A stretch of DNA of 5,016 bases, taken from Anaerolineales bacterium UBA6128. Its GTDB lineage: Bacteria; Chloroflexota; Anaerolineae; UBA1429. The stretch lies in assembly GCA_002423325.1 (NCBI GenBank), contig DIVQ01000016.1, positions 1 through 5,016 on the forward strand, read 5' to 3'. The notes beneath the pieces were generated by a model. That model had not been told where the DNA came from, did no database searches, and saw only the letters and a list, made by a program, of their open reading frames with translations. This document shows, piece by piece, positions 1 to 5,016 of this stretch. The translations under genes and the position numbers were made by a program. Each line of letters opens with the position of its first letter. The stretch's first letter is position 1.

Positions 1-270
1 CAGGTTGTAGCACAGCGTCTTGCCGGACGCGGTGGGGGTGATGACCACCACGTCGCGCCCCTGCAGCGCCAACGCGATCGCCTGCGCCTGGTGCGTGTAG
101 AGGCGCGCGATGCCGCGCGCGGCCAGCGTTTGGCGCAGGCGCTCGTCGAGATCGAGCGGCCAGTCGGCCCAGGCCGGCTCACGCGCCGCGTCCTCGTGCC
201 ACAGCGTGATATTCGGCCCCAGGTCGGGGTCGCGCCGCAGGCGGGCCAGGATGTTGGACAGGTCAGGCAC
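1..270 (-). CDS. DEAD/DEAH-box helicase, MrfA/YprA-like, N-terminal part only (runs off the left edge)
   Basis: The first 90 codons of an ATP-dependent superfamily 2 helicase. Residues about 57-65 read LYTHQAQAI, a Q-motif-like element before motif I, and residues 78-90 contain TPTASGKTLCYNL, the motif I (Walker A) variant typical of the MrfA/YprA/Hrq1 group, whose members usually carry a C-terminal DUF1998 zinc-binding region. Known members are DNA helicases; Bacillus MrfA acts in mitomycin lesion repair. The start is GTG at 268-270, with an AGAGGGA ribosome binding site four bases upstream; no other start codon occurs in frame between there and the preceding gene. The 65-base gap after the transglutaminase gene shows no terminator, so cotranscription is likely. 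The DEAH box, motifs III-VI and any DUF1998 lie outside the window, so the subfamily rests on motif I and its flanks only. Confidence 0.85.
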   Translation of the reverse strand, partial: MPDLSNILARLRRDPDLGPNITLWHEDAAREPAWADWPLDLDERLRQTLAARGIARLYTHQAQAIALALQGRDVVVITPTASGKTLCYNL

Positions 271-335
271 GGGTCCCTCTAGATGTTGCGGCTGTCGTAG
301 GCCGGCAGCGCGTCGTCGCTGGTCTGCGCCAGGCC

Positions 336-1022
336 CTACGAGTCCCAGGGCAGCAGCTCTACTTTGTTGAGCGCGGCCACGTCACGCACGAAATCGCCGC
401 GGATGAACCAGGGACCACCCATGTCAAAGATGCCAAAGGTGTTCGGGTCGGCTTCTCCGTTCCGGTACAGTTGCCAGGCCCGCCCGCCCACGATGAACTG
501 GTCGCGGGGCACATCCAGCGGATCAAAGGGGATCGCCAGCCGACTCATCTGTAGATCATCCAGTTGCGCGTCCACGAGCACCCAGCGCTGCTCCACGGTG
601 TTCCAGTATTCGCAAACCCAGTGGTCTTCGTAACGCCCCGGCGAAAAGTAGCGACCAAAACCGCAGCGCGCTCGCGCGGGCACGCCCTGCTGGCGCAGCA
701 GCGTGGTCAGTATGACGGCAAAGTCGCGGCAATTCCCCACCAGGCGGGTCTGCGGTTCGCGGGCGACCATCAGCGGACGCGGGTCGAGCTCGACGATGCG
801 CTCGAGTTGGCGGGCCACATCGCGCAGCTGCACCTCGTCCCCGCGCACGGATTCCTTGGGCACGCCGTAGCGCTCGGCCCAAAAGATGTGCAGTACGAGG
901 CCCTGGACCACGCGACGCAGTGCGCCGATCTCGCGCGGCAGATCGTCCAGCAGGGGCGCATACACGCCCGGCTGGCTGATCGGCCCGTGGCTGGCGTAGA
1001 AGGCGAGAAAGTCTTGCGCCAA
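336..1022 (-). CDS. Transglutaminase-like domain protein (probable TTG start)
   Basis: A protein of about 228 residues of the transglutaminase-like cysteine hydrolase superfamily. Counted from the longer GTG start at 1029-1031, the catalytic triad is visible as Cys101 in GNCRDFAVILTTLLR, His137 in YEDHWVCEYW and Asp154 in WVLVDAQ, which is the usual order and spacing. The GVPAR stretch after the cysteine helix is also typical. There is no signal peptide or membrane segment, so it is likely cytoplasmic. Bacterial members are mostly proteases or amidases rather than cross-linking enzymes; the substrate cannot be told from sequence. Start choice: the upstream GTG lies inside the sequence GGAGGTGA, which looks like a ribosome binding site, and the in-frame TTG at 1020-1022 sits six bases after GGAGGTG, so TTG is preferred. 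It begins 21 bases after the reductase stop and is probably cotranscribed with it. Confidence 0.85.
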   Translation of the reverse strand: MAQDFLAFYASHGPISQPGVYAPLLDDLPREIGALRRVVQGLVLHIFWAERYGVPKESVRGDEVQLRDVARQLERIVELDPRPLMVAREPQTRLVGNCRDFAVILTTLLRQQGVPARARCGFGRYFSPGRYEDHWVCEYWNTVEQRWVLVDAQLDDLQMSRLAIPFDPLDVPRDQFIVGGRAWQLYRNGEADPNTFGIFDMGGPWFIRGDFVRDVAALNKVELLPWDS

Positions 1023-1043
1023 TGGATTCACCTCCGTGCCTGG

Positions 1044-2174
1044 CTACTCGTACAACGCCGCCGCCGCTTCCAGCCGCTCGATCACTGGCACGCCGAACGG
1101 GCAACGCGCCTCGCAGTCGCCGCACTGGATGCAGTCGGAAGCCTGCCCCGCCAGCGCCTCGTAGGCCGCGCGCTGCTCGGGGGTGGGCGCGGCGCCGGCC
1201 TCGTCGAGCAGCCGCACCAGGGCGCCGATGTCCAGGTCCACCGCGCAGGGCAGGCAGTGGTTGCAGTAGACGCACTGGCCCTCGGGATAGTGCGAAAAAG
1301 CCGGCAAAAGCGCGGCATAGTCGCGTTCGGCTGGCGCGGCGTCATAGTAGGCCAGGACGCCCTCGAGTTCAGCGACCGATCGGCAGCCGGGTACCGTCGT
1401 CGAGACTGCGGGCTCGTTTAGCACGTAAGCCAGGCACTGCAGCGGCGTGGCGGGGCGGTCCACCGCAAAGCGCGTGGGCCCCCCGGAGGTCTCGGCGCGC
1501 CCCATCAAAAACTCGTCGACCTCGAGGGTGGTCTGAGCGCGCAGCAGGCGCCCGCCGGCAAAGACCTTCATCGCGACCAGCGCGACTTGGTGCTGCTCGC
1601 AGGCCGCCAACAGGGCGTCAAAGCCCGGCACCACCTGGCTGGTAAAGTTGACCGGGAACATCAGCACGTCGATGGCGCCGCTCTCGACCGCGCGCCGCGC
1701 AGTGGCTGCGTTGTGGCCACTGAAACCGATGGCGCGCGCCCGGCCGGCGCGCACGTGGGCCTGGGCGCGCTCCAGCAATCCGCCCGGCGCGAACAGCGCG
1801 TCCAGGTCGGCCGCGTCGTTGCTGTTGTGCAAAAAGAGCACGTCGACATAGTCGGTGCCCAACAGCCGCAGGTAATCGGCAAAGTAGCGCTCGCAGAGCG
1901 CCGGGTCGCGCGAAACGGCGTACTGGGCGCCGTCCATCACCGCGCCCAGGTGCGCGCTCAGCAACACGCGCTCGCGCCGTTCCGCAAAGGCGGCGCCCAG
2001 GTGCGCGCGAAAGTCGGGCTGCGGCCAAAAGATGTCATAGTAGCTGACACCGCGCTCGACGGCCGCGTGAATCACGCGCGTGATGTCGGCGCGCGACTGC
2101 CCGAGCAGGTATTCGGTGCCCAGGCTGATGGCGCCGACCGTCATGCCGGTGCGGCCAAGCGTGCGTGTCTGCAT
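1044..2174 (-). CDS. Aldo/keto reductase family protein with C-terminal 2x[4Fe-4S] ferredoxin domain
   Basis: A 376-residue protein of the COG1453 type. Residues about 1-285 form the aldo/keto reductase barrel: the N-terminal RTLGRTGMTVGAISLGTEYL, YYD at 45-47, VDVLFLHN at 110-117, and GFSGHN at 150-155. Residues 301-310 carry CVYCNHCLPC (Cys301, 304, 307, 310) and residues 348-359 carry CIQCGDCEARCP (Cys348, 351, 354, 358), the two 4Fe-4S motifs usual at the end of this subfamily. Asp47 and His116 of the classic tetrad are present. The tyrosine region reads FWPQPDF, and the position of the catalytic lysine appears to be His75 (LLSAHLG), so standard NADPH-dependent carbonyl reduction is doubtful. 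The substrate is unknown; electron transfer through the clusters is inferred. The ATG at 2172-2174 has an AGGAG site seven bases upstream. Confidence 0.93.
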   Translation of the reverse strand: MQTRTLGRTGMTVGAISLGTEYLLGQSRADITRVIHAAVERGVSYYDIFWPQPDFRAHLGAAFAERRERVLLSAHLGAVMDGAQYAVSRDPALCERYFADYLRLLGTDYVDVLFLHNSNDAADLDALFAPGGLLERAQAHVRAGRARAIGFSGHNAATARRAVESGAIDVLMFPVNFTSQVVPGFDALLAACEQHQVALVAMKVFAGGRLLRAQTTLEVDEFLMGRAETSGGPTRFAVDRPATPLQCLAYVLNEPAVSTTVPGCRSVAELEGVLAYYDAAPAERDYAALLPAFSHYPEGQCVYCNHCLPCAVDLDIGALVRLLDEAGAAPTPEQRAAYEALAGQASDCIQCGDCEARCPFGVPVIERLEAAAALYE

Positions 2175-2225
2175 GGTTCGTCTCCTGTGTGTGAGTGTGC
2201 GCTGGTGCGTTCAGCACTCGCTGAT

Positions 2226-2239
2226 GCGCGCTAGCGCGC
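2226..2239. repeat. 14-bp perfect palindrome GCGCGCTAGCGCGC
   Basis: The 14 bases read the same on both strands and overlap the last in-frame stop (2231-2233) of the decayed glycosidase gene. A second short palindrome, CTGATCAG, follows at 2241-2248, and CGCTGAT flanks the first palindrome on both sides. There is no T-run on either side, so an intrinsic terminator is not supported. It may be a protein-binding site, a deletion scar, or simply a product of GC-rich sequence. Confidence 0.35.
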
Positions 2240-2632
2240 GCTGATCAGCAGTTCCTCGCCTGCTACCGTCTCGCGTTCGAGCAGGGCGCGCCCGTCGGCG
2301 ACAGCAGCGCGTCGAACGCGAGGTCGACGCGGCCCATGGGCAGGCGCGTGGGGCGCGGGGGCTCGCCGGGGCGTGCCGTGCCCTGGCCCTCAAAGACGCG
2401 CTTCAGGTTGGCGAAATCGCCCTCCTGCAGCCAGCGCCGCAGGTTGGCGTACGTGGCCTCGGGGCCGAAGCGGATGCCGCCACGGTGTTCCCAATAGTCG
2501 GCGCGGTTGATGGTGACGCGCAGGGTGTTCTCCGCCCCACAGCAGGGCGCCGAACAGACCATTGCCGAGCGGGATGCCATCGTGGGTGCTGGCAGCGGGA
2601 AAGCGCCAGGCAAGCGGCGAGGGCGTGGGCAT
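2231..2632 (-). pseudogene. Glycoside-hydrolase-like (GH95 / Glyco_hyd_65N_2 type) N-terminal remnant, frameshifted and truncated
   Basis: The ATG at 2630-2632 has an AAGGAG site nine bases upstream and opens a frame reading PTPSPLAWRF, then DGIPLGNGLFGALLWGG, which resembles the PLGNG-G-x-L-G-A signature near the start of GH95-type glycosidases. At about 2530-2538, in a run of four G on the coding strand, the similarity jumps by one base into another frame: ENTLRVTINRADYWEHRGG, a further stretch rich in R/L/E, then LPMGRVDLAF. That frame stops at 2263-2265. The original frame is open again from about 2305 to a TAG at 2231-2233 and reads ADGRALLERETVAGEELL. At most about 130 residues are left of a family whose members run to several hundred, and no catalytic (alpha/alpha)6 region is present. 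The family call rests on remembered motifs. A sequencing error could explain one shift but not the missing body. Confidence 0.6.
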
Positions 2633-2674
2633 GTCGCGTTGCTCCTTCGGGTCAGGTTGCGGGCACATGCGGAC

Positions 2675-2703
2675 ATCATAGCGCCGCGCGCGGCCTGGCG
2701 CAA
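2675..2703 (-). promoter_or_regulatory. Putative sigma70-type promoter of the glycosidase remnant
   Basis: On the minus strand, TTGCGC (2698-2703) and TATGAT (2675-2680) are separated by exactly 17 bases. Transcription would start near 2668, leaving a leader of about 35 bases that includes the AAGGAG site of the remnant. The -10 matches 5 of 6 consensus bases and the -35 matches 4 of 6. It may also supply the reductase and the genes after it, because no clear promoter is visible in the 56 bases upstream of the reductase. Confidence 0.4.
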
Positions 2704-2731
2704 GGGGGATGAATTGTGGAGCGGGCACAGA

Positions 2732-2760
2732 GCAGGGGCGATCCTTGTGATCGCCCCTGC
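2732..2760. terminator. Strong hairpin downstream of rfbC, possible terminator
   Basis: A perfect 12-bp inverted repeat (GCAGGGGCGATC / GATCGCCCCTGC) encloses a 5-base loop. It lies about 94 bases after the rfbC stop codon and upstream of the promoter-like site of the glycosidase remnant, which is where a terminator for rfbC would be expected. Neither strand has a T-run after the stem, so it is not a classical intrinsic terminator. It could act as a U-tract-less terminator or as an RNA 3'-end stabiliser. Confidence 0.5.
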
Positions 2761-2853
2761 GTGTAGCTGTTGCGAGGGGACGGCCCACCAGCGGTCGGAG
2801 CAACCGCGCACGCACGTGATTGGCCGCATTCTCCACGCCGAGACCCGGCGCGC

Positions 2854-3408
2854 CTACGGGGGCTGGTAGACCCAATCGTGTGCGATCTGTGCCATGCGGG
2901 GGTGCTTTTTGTCGCGTTCGGAGAGCACGGGCTCGCGGATCGGCCAGTCGATCGCCAGCTCGGGATCGTCCCAGGCGATACCACGCTCCAGCGTGGGCGC
3001 ATAGTAAGAGGTGACCTTGTAGAGGAACTCGGCGACCTCACTGGTGACGCAAAAGCCGTGTGCGTAGCCCACCGGGATATACAGCTGACGGCGGTTCTGC
3101 GCAGAGAGCGTTACCCCCACCCACTGGCCGTAGGTGGGGGAGCCGTGGCGGATGTCCACGGCCACGTCGAACACCTCGCCGACCGCGACGCGCACCAGCT
3201 TGGCCTGGCCGGGCGGCGTCTGGTAGTGCATCCCGCGGAGCGTGCCGTACACCGAACGCGAGTGGTTGTCTTGCACAAACCGGTCGTTGATGCCGTGTGA
3301 GGCGTATTCACGCGCGTTATAGCTCTCGTAGAAAAAGCCGCGCACATCCTCGAACACCTGTGGTTCGATGATGCGCACGCCGGGCAAGCGGGTCTCGAGC
3401 AGGTGCAT
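2854..3408 (-). CDS. rfbC: dTDP-4-dehydrorhamnose 3,5-epimerase
   Basis: RmlC/RfbC (EC 5.1.3.13) epimerises C3 and C5 of dTDP-4-dehydro-6-deoxyglucose, the third step in making dTDP-L-rhamnose for cell-surface polysaccharide. The 184-residue length is normal for this small cytoplasmic cupin, which acts as a dimer. The family is clear throughout: VFEDVRGFFYESYN (18-31), FVQDNHSRS (44-52), LRGMHYQ (57-63), VGEVFDVAVDIR (76-87) and IPVGYAHGF (111-119). By comparison with the Salmonella enzyme, the catalytic residues are His61, Tyr130 and Asp166 (LSERD), with Lys70 in the substrate pocket; all are present. The ATG at 3406-3408 has a GAGGAGA ribosome binding site eight bases upstream and begins exactly where homology begins; a longer in-frame reading to 3489 would cross the promoter. 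No rfbA, rfbB or rfbD lies next to it. Confidence 0.95.
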   Translation of the reverse strand: MHLLETRLPGVRIIEPQVFEDVRGFFYESYNAREYASHGINDRFVQDNHSRSVYGTLRGMHYQTPPGQAKLVRVAVGEVFDVAVDIRHGSPTYGQWVGVTLSAQNRRQLYIPVGYAHGFCVTSEVAEFLYKVTSYYAPTLERGIAWDDPELAIDWPIREPVLSERDKKHPRMAQIAHDWVYQPP

Positions 3409-3459
3409 GCTGGCGCTCTCCTCATCGTCGGCACTGCGACGGTTTACGGTCACACAGGA

Positions 3460-3489
3460 TGTATAGGCCGAGGGCAGGGGATCTGTCAA
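3460..3489 (-). promoter_or_regulatory. Putative rfbC promoter
   Basis: On the minus strand, a perfect TTGACA -35 (3484-3489) is followed after 18 bases by TATACA (3460-3465; 4 of 6 matches to TATAAT). Transcription would start near 3453, giving an rfbC leader of about 45 bases. The -35 core lies in the left arm of the inverted repeat at 3485-3519. Confidence 0.55.
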
Positions 3490-3519
3490 ATCGGCGCCCG
3501 TAGACGCCGCCGATTTGAC
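3485..3519. promoter_or_regulatory. 12-bp inverted repeat shared by two divergent promoters (candidate operator)
   Basis: GTCAAATCGGCG (3485-3496) and CGCCGATTTGAC (3508-3519) are perfect inverted repeats separated by 11 bases. Each arm, read outwards, ends in TTTGAC and supplies the core of a -35 element: left arm for rfbC, right arm for the S1 gene. A dimeric regulator bound here would cover both -35 regions. As RNA it could also fold into a hairpin, but it lies upstream of both predicted transcription starts, which argues against a leader or terminator role. Confidence 0.55.
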
Positions 3520-3543
3520 GGCTGCGCTTTCTTATGCGATAAT
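3515..3543 (+). promoter_or_regulatory. Putative promoter of the S1-domain gene
   Basis: TTGACG (3515-3520) and GATAAT (3538-3543) are separated by exactly 17 bases; each matches 5 of 6 consensus positions. Transcription would start near 3550, giving a leader of about 70 bases before the preferred ATG at 3619. The -35 lies in the right arm of the shared inverted repeat. Confidence 0.6.
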
Positions 3544-3618
3544 AAAAGACGGCTTTGGTGACAAGGCCTCGATATCAGGAACTGTGGGGGATCGCGAGCA
3601 ATGCAGGGTGAAGACGTC

Positions 3619-4371
3619 ATGGCTGAACAGACGGAGCAGGTTCAGCCAGCAGAAGTAGAGACGAGCCAGACGATGGCCACCGGAGCCGCCCAAGCTCCTG
3701 AATCCAGTGCCGACGCGGTCGTCAACGAAGCCCGCCGTCCGGTCAAGCCGGAGGCGAGTATTGAAGCGCTCAAGCCTGGGATGCGGATGAAGGGCAAGGT
3801 CCGCAATGTAGTCGACTTCGGCGCCTTTGTGGATGTGGGCGTCAATCGCGACGGCCTGGTTCACATCTCGATCCTCAAGCAGGCTGGGATCGACAAGAAC
3901 ATCAAGACCGGCGATGTCATCGACGTGGTCGTGCGTCGCATCGAACTCGACAGCAATCGCATCAGCCTGACCCTGCCTGGCGCCGAAGAGGCCGAGGCGG
4001 AGGGCAAGGCGTCTCTGGCGAGCCTGGACAGGAATCAGGTAGTCTCCGGGCGCGTGGTGCGCCTCGCCGATTTCGGCGCCTTTGTCGACATTGGCGCGCA
4101 GACCGACGGTTTGGTGCACGTGTCGCAGCTCTCCAACGACTTTGTGCGGCACCCGTCCGAGGTGCTCAAGGTCGGGCAGGAAGTCCAGGTGCGCATTCTG
4201 GAGGTCGACACGCGCAAGCGTCGCATCTCGCTGACGATGAAAGAGATGACGGACGACGACGGCGATGCGTCGGTCGAGTCCGCGCCGCAGGGACCCCAGG
4301 AGCGCATGCCGACAGCGTTTGAGGTGGCCTTCCAGGAGGCGGTCAAGCGGCAGCGTCGCACGCGCAAGTAG
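3619..4371 (+). CDS. Protein with two S1 RNA-binding domains
   Basis: A 250-residue protein with two S1 (OB-fold) domains, at about residues 51-119 and 140-208. Each has the S1 signature: VDFGAFVDVG (65-74) with DGLVHIS (78-84), and ADFGAFVDIG (150-159) with DGLVHVSQLS (163-172), followed by RRISLTM near 201-207. They are joined by an acidic Ala/Glu-rich linker; the N-terminal 45 residues look disordered and the tail is basic (KRQRRTRK), fitting nucleic-acid binding. It is far shorter than ribosomal protein S1 (usually four to six domains), so it is better called an S1-like RNA-binding protein; a role in translation or RNA turnover is inferred. ATG 3619 is preferred over ATG 3601 because AGGGTGA lies seven bases upstream of it. 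The two domains share an identical 14-base stretch (3817-3830 and 4072-4085). It is monocistronic, with its own promoter and terminator. Confidence 0.93.
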   Translation: MAEQTEQVQPAEVETSQTMATGAAQAPESSADAVVNEARRPVKPEASIEALKPGMRMKGKVRNVVDFGAFVDVGVNRDGLVHISILKQAGIDKNIKTGDVIDVVVRRIELDSNRISLTLPGAEEAEAEGKASLASLDRNQVVSGRVVRLADFGAFVDIGAQTDGLVHVSQLSNDFVRHPSEVLKVGQEVQVRILEVDTRKRRISLTMKEMTDDDGDASVESAPQGPQERMPTAFEVAFQEAVKRQRRTRK

Positions 4372-4392
4372 ACCGCGCATTTTGATTGAACG

Positions 4393-4426
4393 ACAAGGCA
4401 AGCGCCTCGCTTGCCTTGTTTTGTTT
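4393..4426 (+). terminator. Intrinsic (rho-independent) terminator of the S1-domain gene
   Basis: A perfect 12-bp stem (ACAAGGCAAGCG at 4393-4404 pairing with 4408-4419) has a 3-base loop and is followed by TTTGTTT at 4420-4426. It begins 22 bases after the S1 stop codon and separates this unit from the downstream protease gene. Confidence 0.92.
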
Positions 4427-4492
4427 GGCGCGCCCCGCGGTGCTGCCATCGGGGGAGTCTGCTGGTGTCGCACACTGTCTGGCGGGCGCTGT

Positions 4493-4521
4493 CTGCCAGG
4501 TTGGCCAAACTGTGCTATAAT
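4493..4521 (+). promoter_or_regulatory. Extended -10 promoter upstream of the M50 protease
   Basis: TATAAT (4516-4521) is a perfect -10 preceded by TGC, giving the extended -10 form. CTGCCA (4493-4498), 17 bases upstream, is a modest -35 (4 of 6). A short palindrome, TTGGCCAA, lies in the spacer at 4501-4508. Transcription would start near 4528, leaving a leader of about 75 bases before the ATG at 4602, in which I see no clear riboswitch or attenuator. Confidence 0.75.
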
Positions 4522-4601
4522 GCCGCTGCTGAACAGCCTGCGCGACGCGACTGCGTCCGTGCTGTGATGGTTTGCATATAAAGCTGTCCCGTCGGAGCGA
4601 G

Positions 4602-5016
4602 ATGAACACGCGCCCCAACCTTCTTGGCAATCTGCGTCTTGGCCGCGACCAGATCTTTTGGTTGGTGGCCGGATTGGTCCTGCTCGTCTATGCGCTGTTT
4701 GTGCTGGACACCCTGCGCTTTGTCGCCACGCTGGTAGCCCTGCTGCTGGCGATCACCGTGCACGAGTGCGCGCACGCCTGGAGCGCCAGCCTGCTGGGCG
4801 ACCCGACAGGGCGCAACCAGGGGCGTGTGTCGCTCAACCCGCTGGTGCACCTCGACCCGCTGGGCAGCATTATGATGGTGGTGACAGCGCTGACGGGCAT
4901 GGGCATCGGCTGGGGCAAGCCTGTGCCGGTGGCCACTTATCGCCTGCGCTACGGCCCCTATGTCGGCCACGGCATCGTCTCGCTTTCGGGGCCAGCGGCC
5001 AACCTTATCGTGGCGA
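4602..5016 (+). CDS. Site-2 protease family (peptidase M50) intramembrane metalloprotease, N-terminal part (runs off the right edge)
   Basis: The first 138 codons of a zinc-dependent intramembrane protease of the compact COG1994 type. Hydrophobic segments at about residues 18-35 and 38-53 lead into HECAH (54-58), the HExxH zinc site with catalytic Glu55. NPLVHLDPLGS (79-89) matches the conserved N-P-x-x-H-x-D-P-x-G element of this family, GWGKPVPV (103-110) is its usual companion, and SLSGPAANL (127-135) opens the next membrane segment. These proteins cut membrane-spanning substrates within the bilayer; this subgroup usually lacks the PDZ domain of RseP, and the substrate is unknown. The third zinc ligand, expected in a later motif, is probably beyond the edge. 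The ATG at 4602 has GGAG four bases upstream; an in-frame TTG at 4572 has no good ribosome binding site. The gene follows its own extended -10 promoter. Confidence 0.92.
   Translation, partial: MNTRPNLLGNLRLGRDQIFWLVAGLVLLVYALFVLDTLRFVATLVALLLAITVHECAHAWSASLLGDPTGRNQGRVSLNPLVHLDPLGSIMMVVTALTGMGIGWGKPVPVATYRLRYGPYVGHGIVSLSGPAANLIVA

Noticed and set aside
564..1421. Long plus-strand open frame opposite the transglutaminase and reductase genes
   Set aside because: It is antisense to two genes with clear catalytic motifs, has no recognisable domain, and is of a kind expected from GC-rich codon bias.
1587..2234. Plus-strand open frame opposite the reductase N-terminal half
   Set aside because: It is a shadow of the reductase reading frame with no motif of its own.
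2507..2869. Plus-strand open frame across the glycosidase remnant and the hairpin
   Set aside because: It has no recognisable domain or convincing ribosome binding site, and it crosses a 12-bp hairpin that would be unusual inside a gene.
3409..3489. N-terminal extension of rfbC by 27 residues
   Set aside because: Family similarity begins at Met 3406-3408, which has a good ribosome binding site, and the extension would overlap the predicted -10 and -35.
3532..4473. Long minus-strand open frame covering the S1 gene
   Set aside because: The plus strand encodes two complete S1 domains with promoter and terminator; the antisense frame has no domain and runs through the intrinsic terminator.
4479..4499. 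CTGGC-N11-GCCAG inverted repeat overlapping the -35 of the protease promoter
   Set aside because: Only five base pairs per arm, which is expected by chance in GC-rich DNA.
4577..4582. Second TATAAA close to the protease start
   Set aside because: No acceptable -35 lies upstream, and a start there would leave almost no leader; the TATAAT at 4516-4521 is much better.
1..5016. CRISPR array, tRNA genes, insertion sequences or a defence island
   Set aside because: No regularly spaced repeats, no cloverleaf-like sequence and no transposase or nuclease motifs were found on either strand; the single helicase fragment is of a housekeeping repair type and has no defence partner beside it.

Overview
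The window is GC-rich bacterial DNA. It holds two gene blocks, one on each strand, with a divergent promoter region between them at about 3409-3618. No gene names the host. The MrfA-like helicase, the aldo/keto reductase with two 4Fe-4S clusters, the short two-domain S1 protein, the mix of ATG, GTG and TTG starts and the GC content together suggest a member of the Chloroflexota, for example an Anaerolineae-type lineage. That placement is inference from general knowledge, not something the sequence proves.

Left block (minus strand, read from about 2632 down to 1). A decayed glycoside-hydrolase-like gene (2231-2632) still has a plausible promoter and ribosome binding site but is frameshifted and short. 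After it come an aldo/keto reductase with two 4Fe-4S clusters (1044-2174), a transglutaminase-like cysteine hydrolase (336-1022, probable TTG start) and the first 90 codons of a DEAD/DEAH-box helicase of the MrfA/YprA type (1-270), cut by the window edge. The gaps are short (about 20-65 bases) and I see no terminator between them, so they could be one transcript. Their functions do not form an obvious pathway.

Middle. An orphan rfbC/rmlC (dTDP-4-dehydrorhamnose 3,5-epimerase, 2854-3408, minus) is followed by a 12-bp-stem hairpin at 2732-2760. Upstream of it, a perfect 12-bp inverted repeat (3485-3519) carries a TTGAC -35 core in each arm, pointing outwards. One arm fits a promoter for rfbC and the other a promoter for the plus-strand S1 gene. 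This shared, symmetric -35 arrangement is the most interesting regulatory structure in the window.

Right block (plus strand). A two-domain S1 RNA-binding protein (3619-4371) forms its own transcription unit, with the divergent promoter in front and a textbook intrinsic terminator (4393-4426) behind. A second unit begins with an extended -10 promoter (TATAAT at 4516-4521) and runs into a site-2-protease-family (M50) intramembrane metalloprotease (from 4602), cut by the right edge.

I see no tRNA, rRNA, CRISPR array, insertion sequence or phage gene, and no previously undescribed multi-gene system. The points worth a second look are the mirrored divergent promoters, the frameshifted glycosidase remnant with a possibly foreign tail, and the reductase that lacks the usual catalytic lysine.
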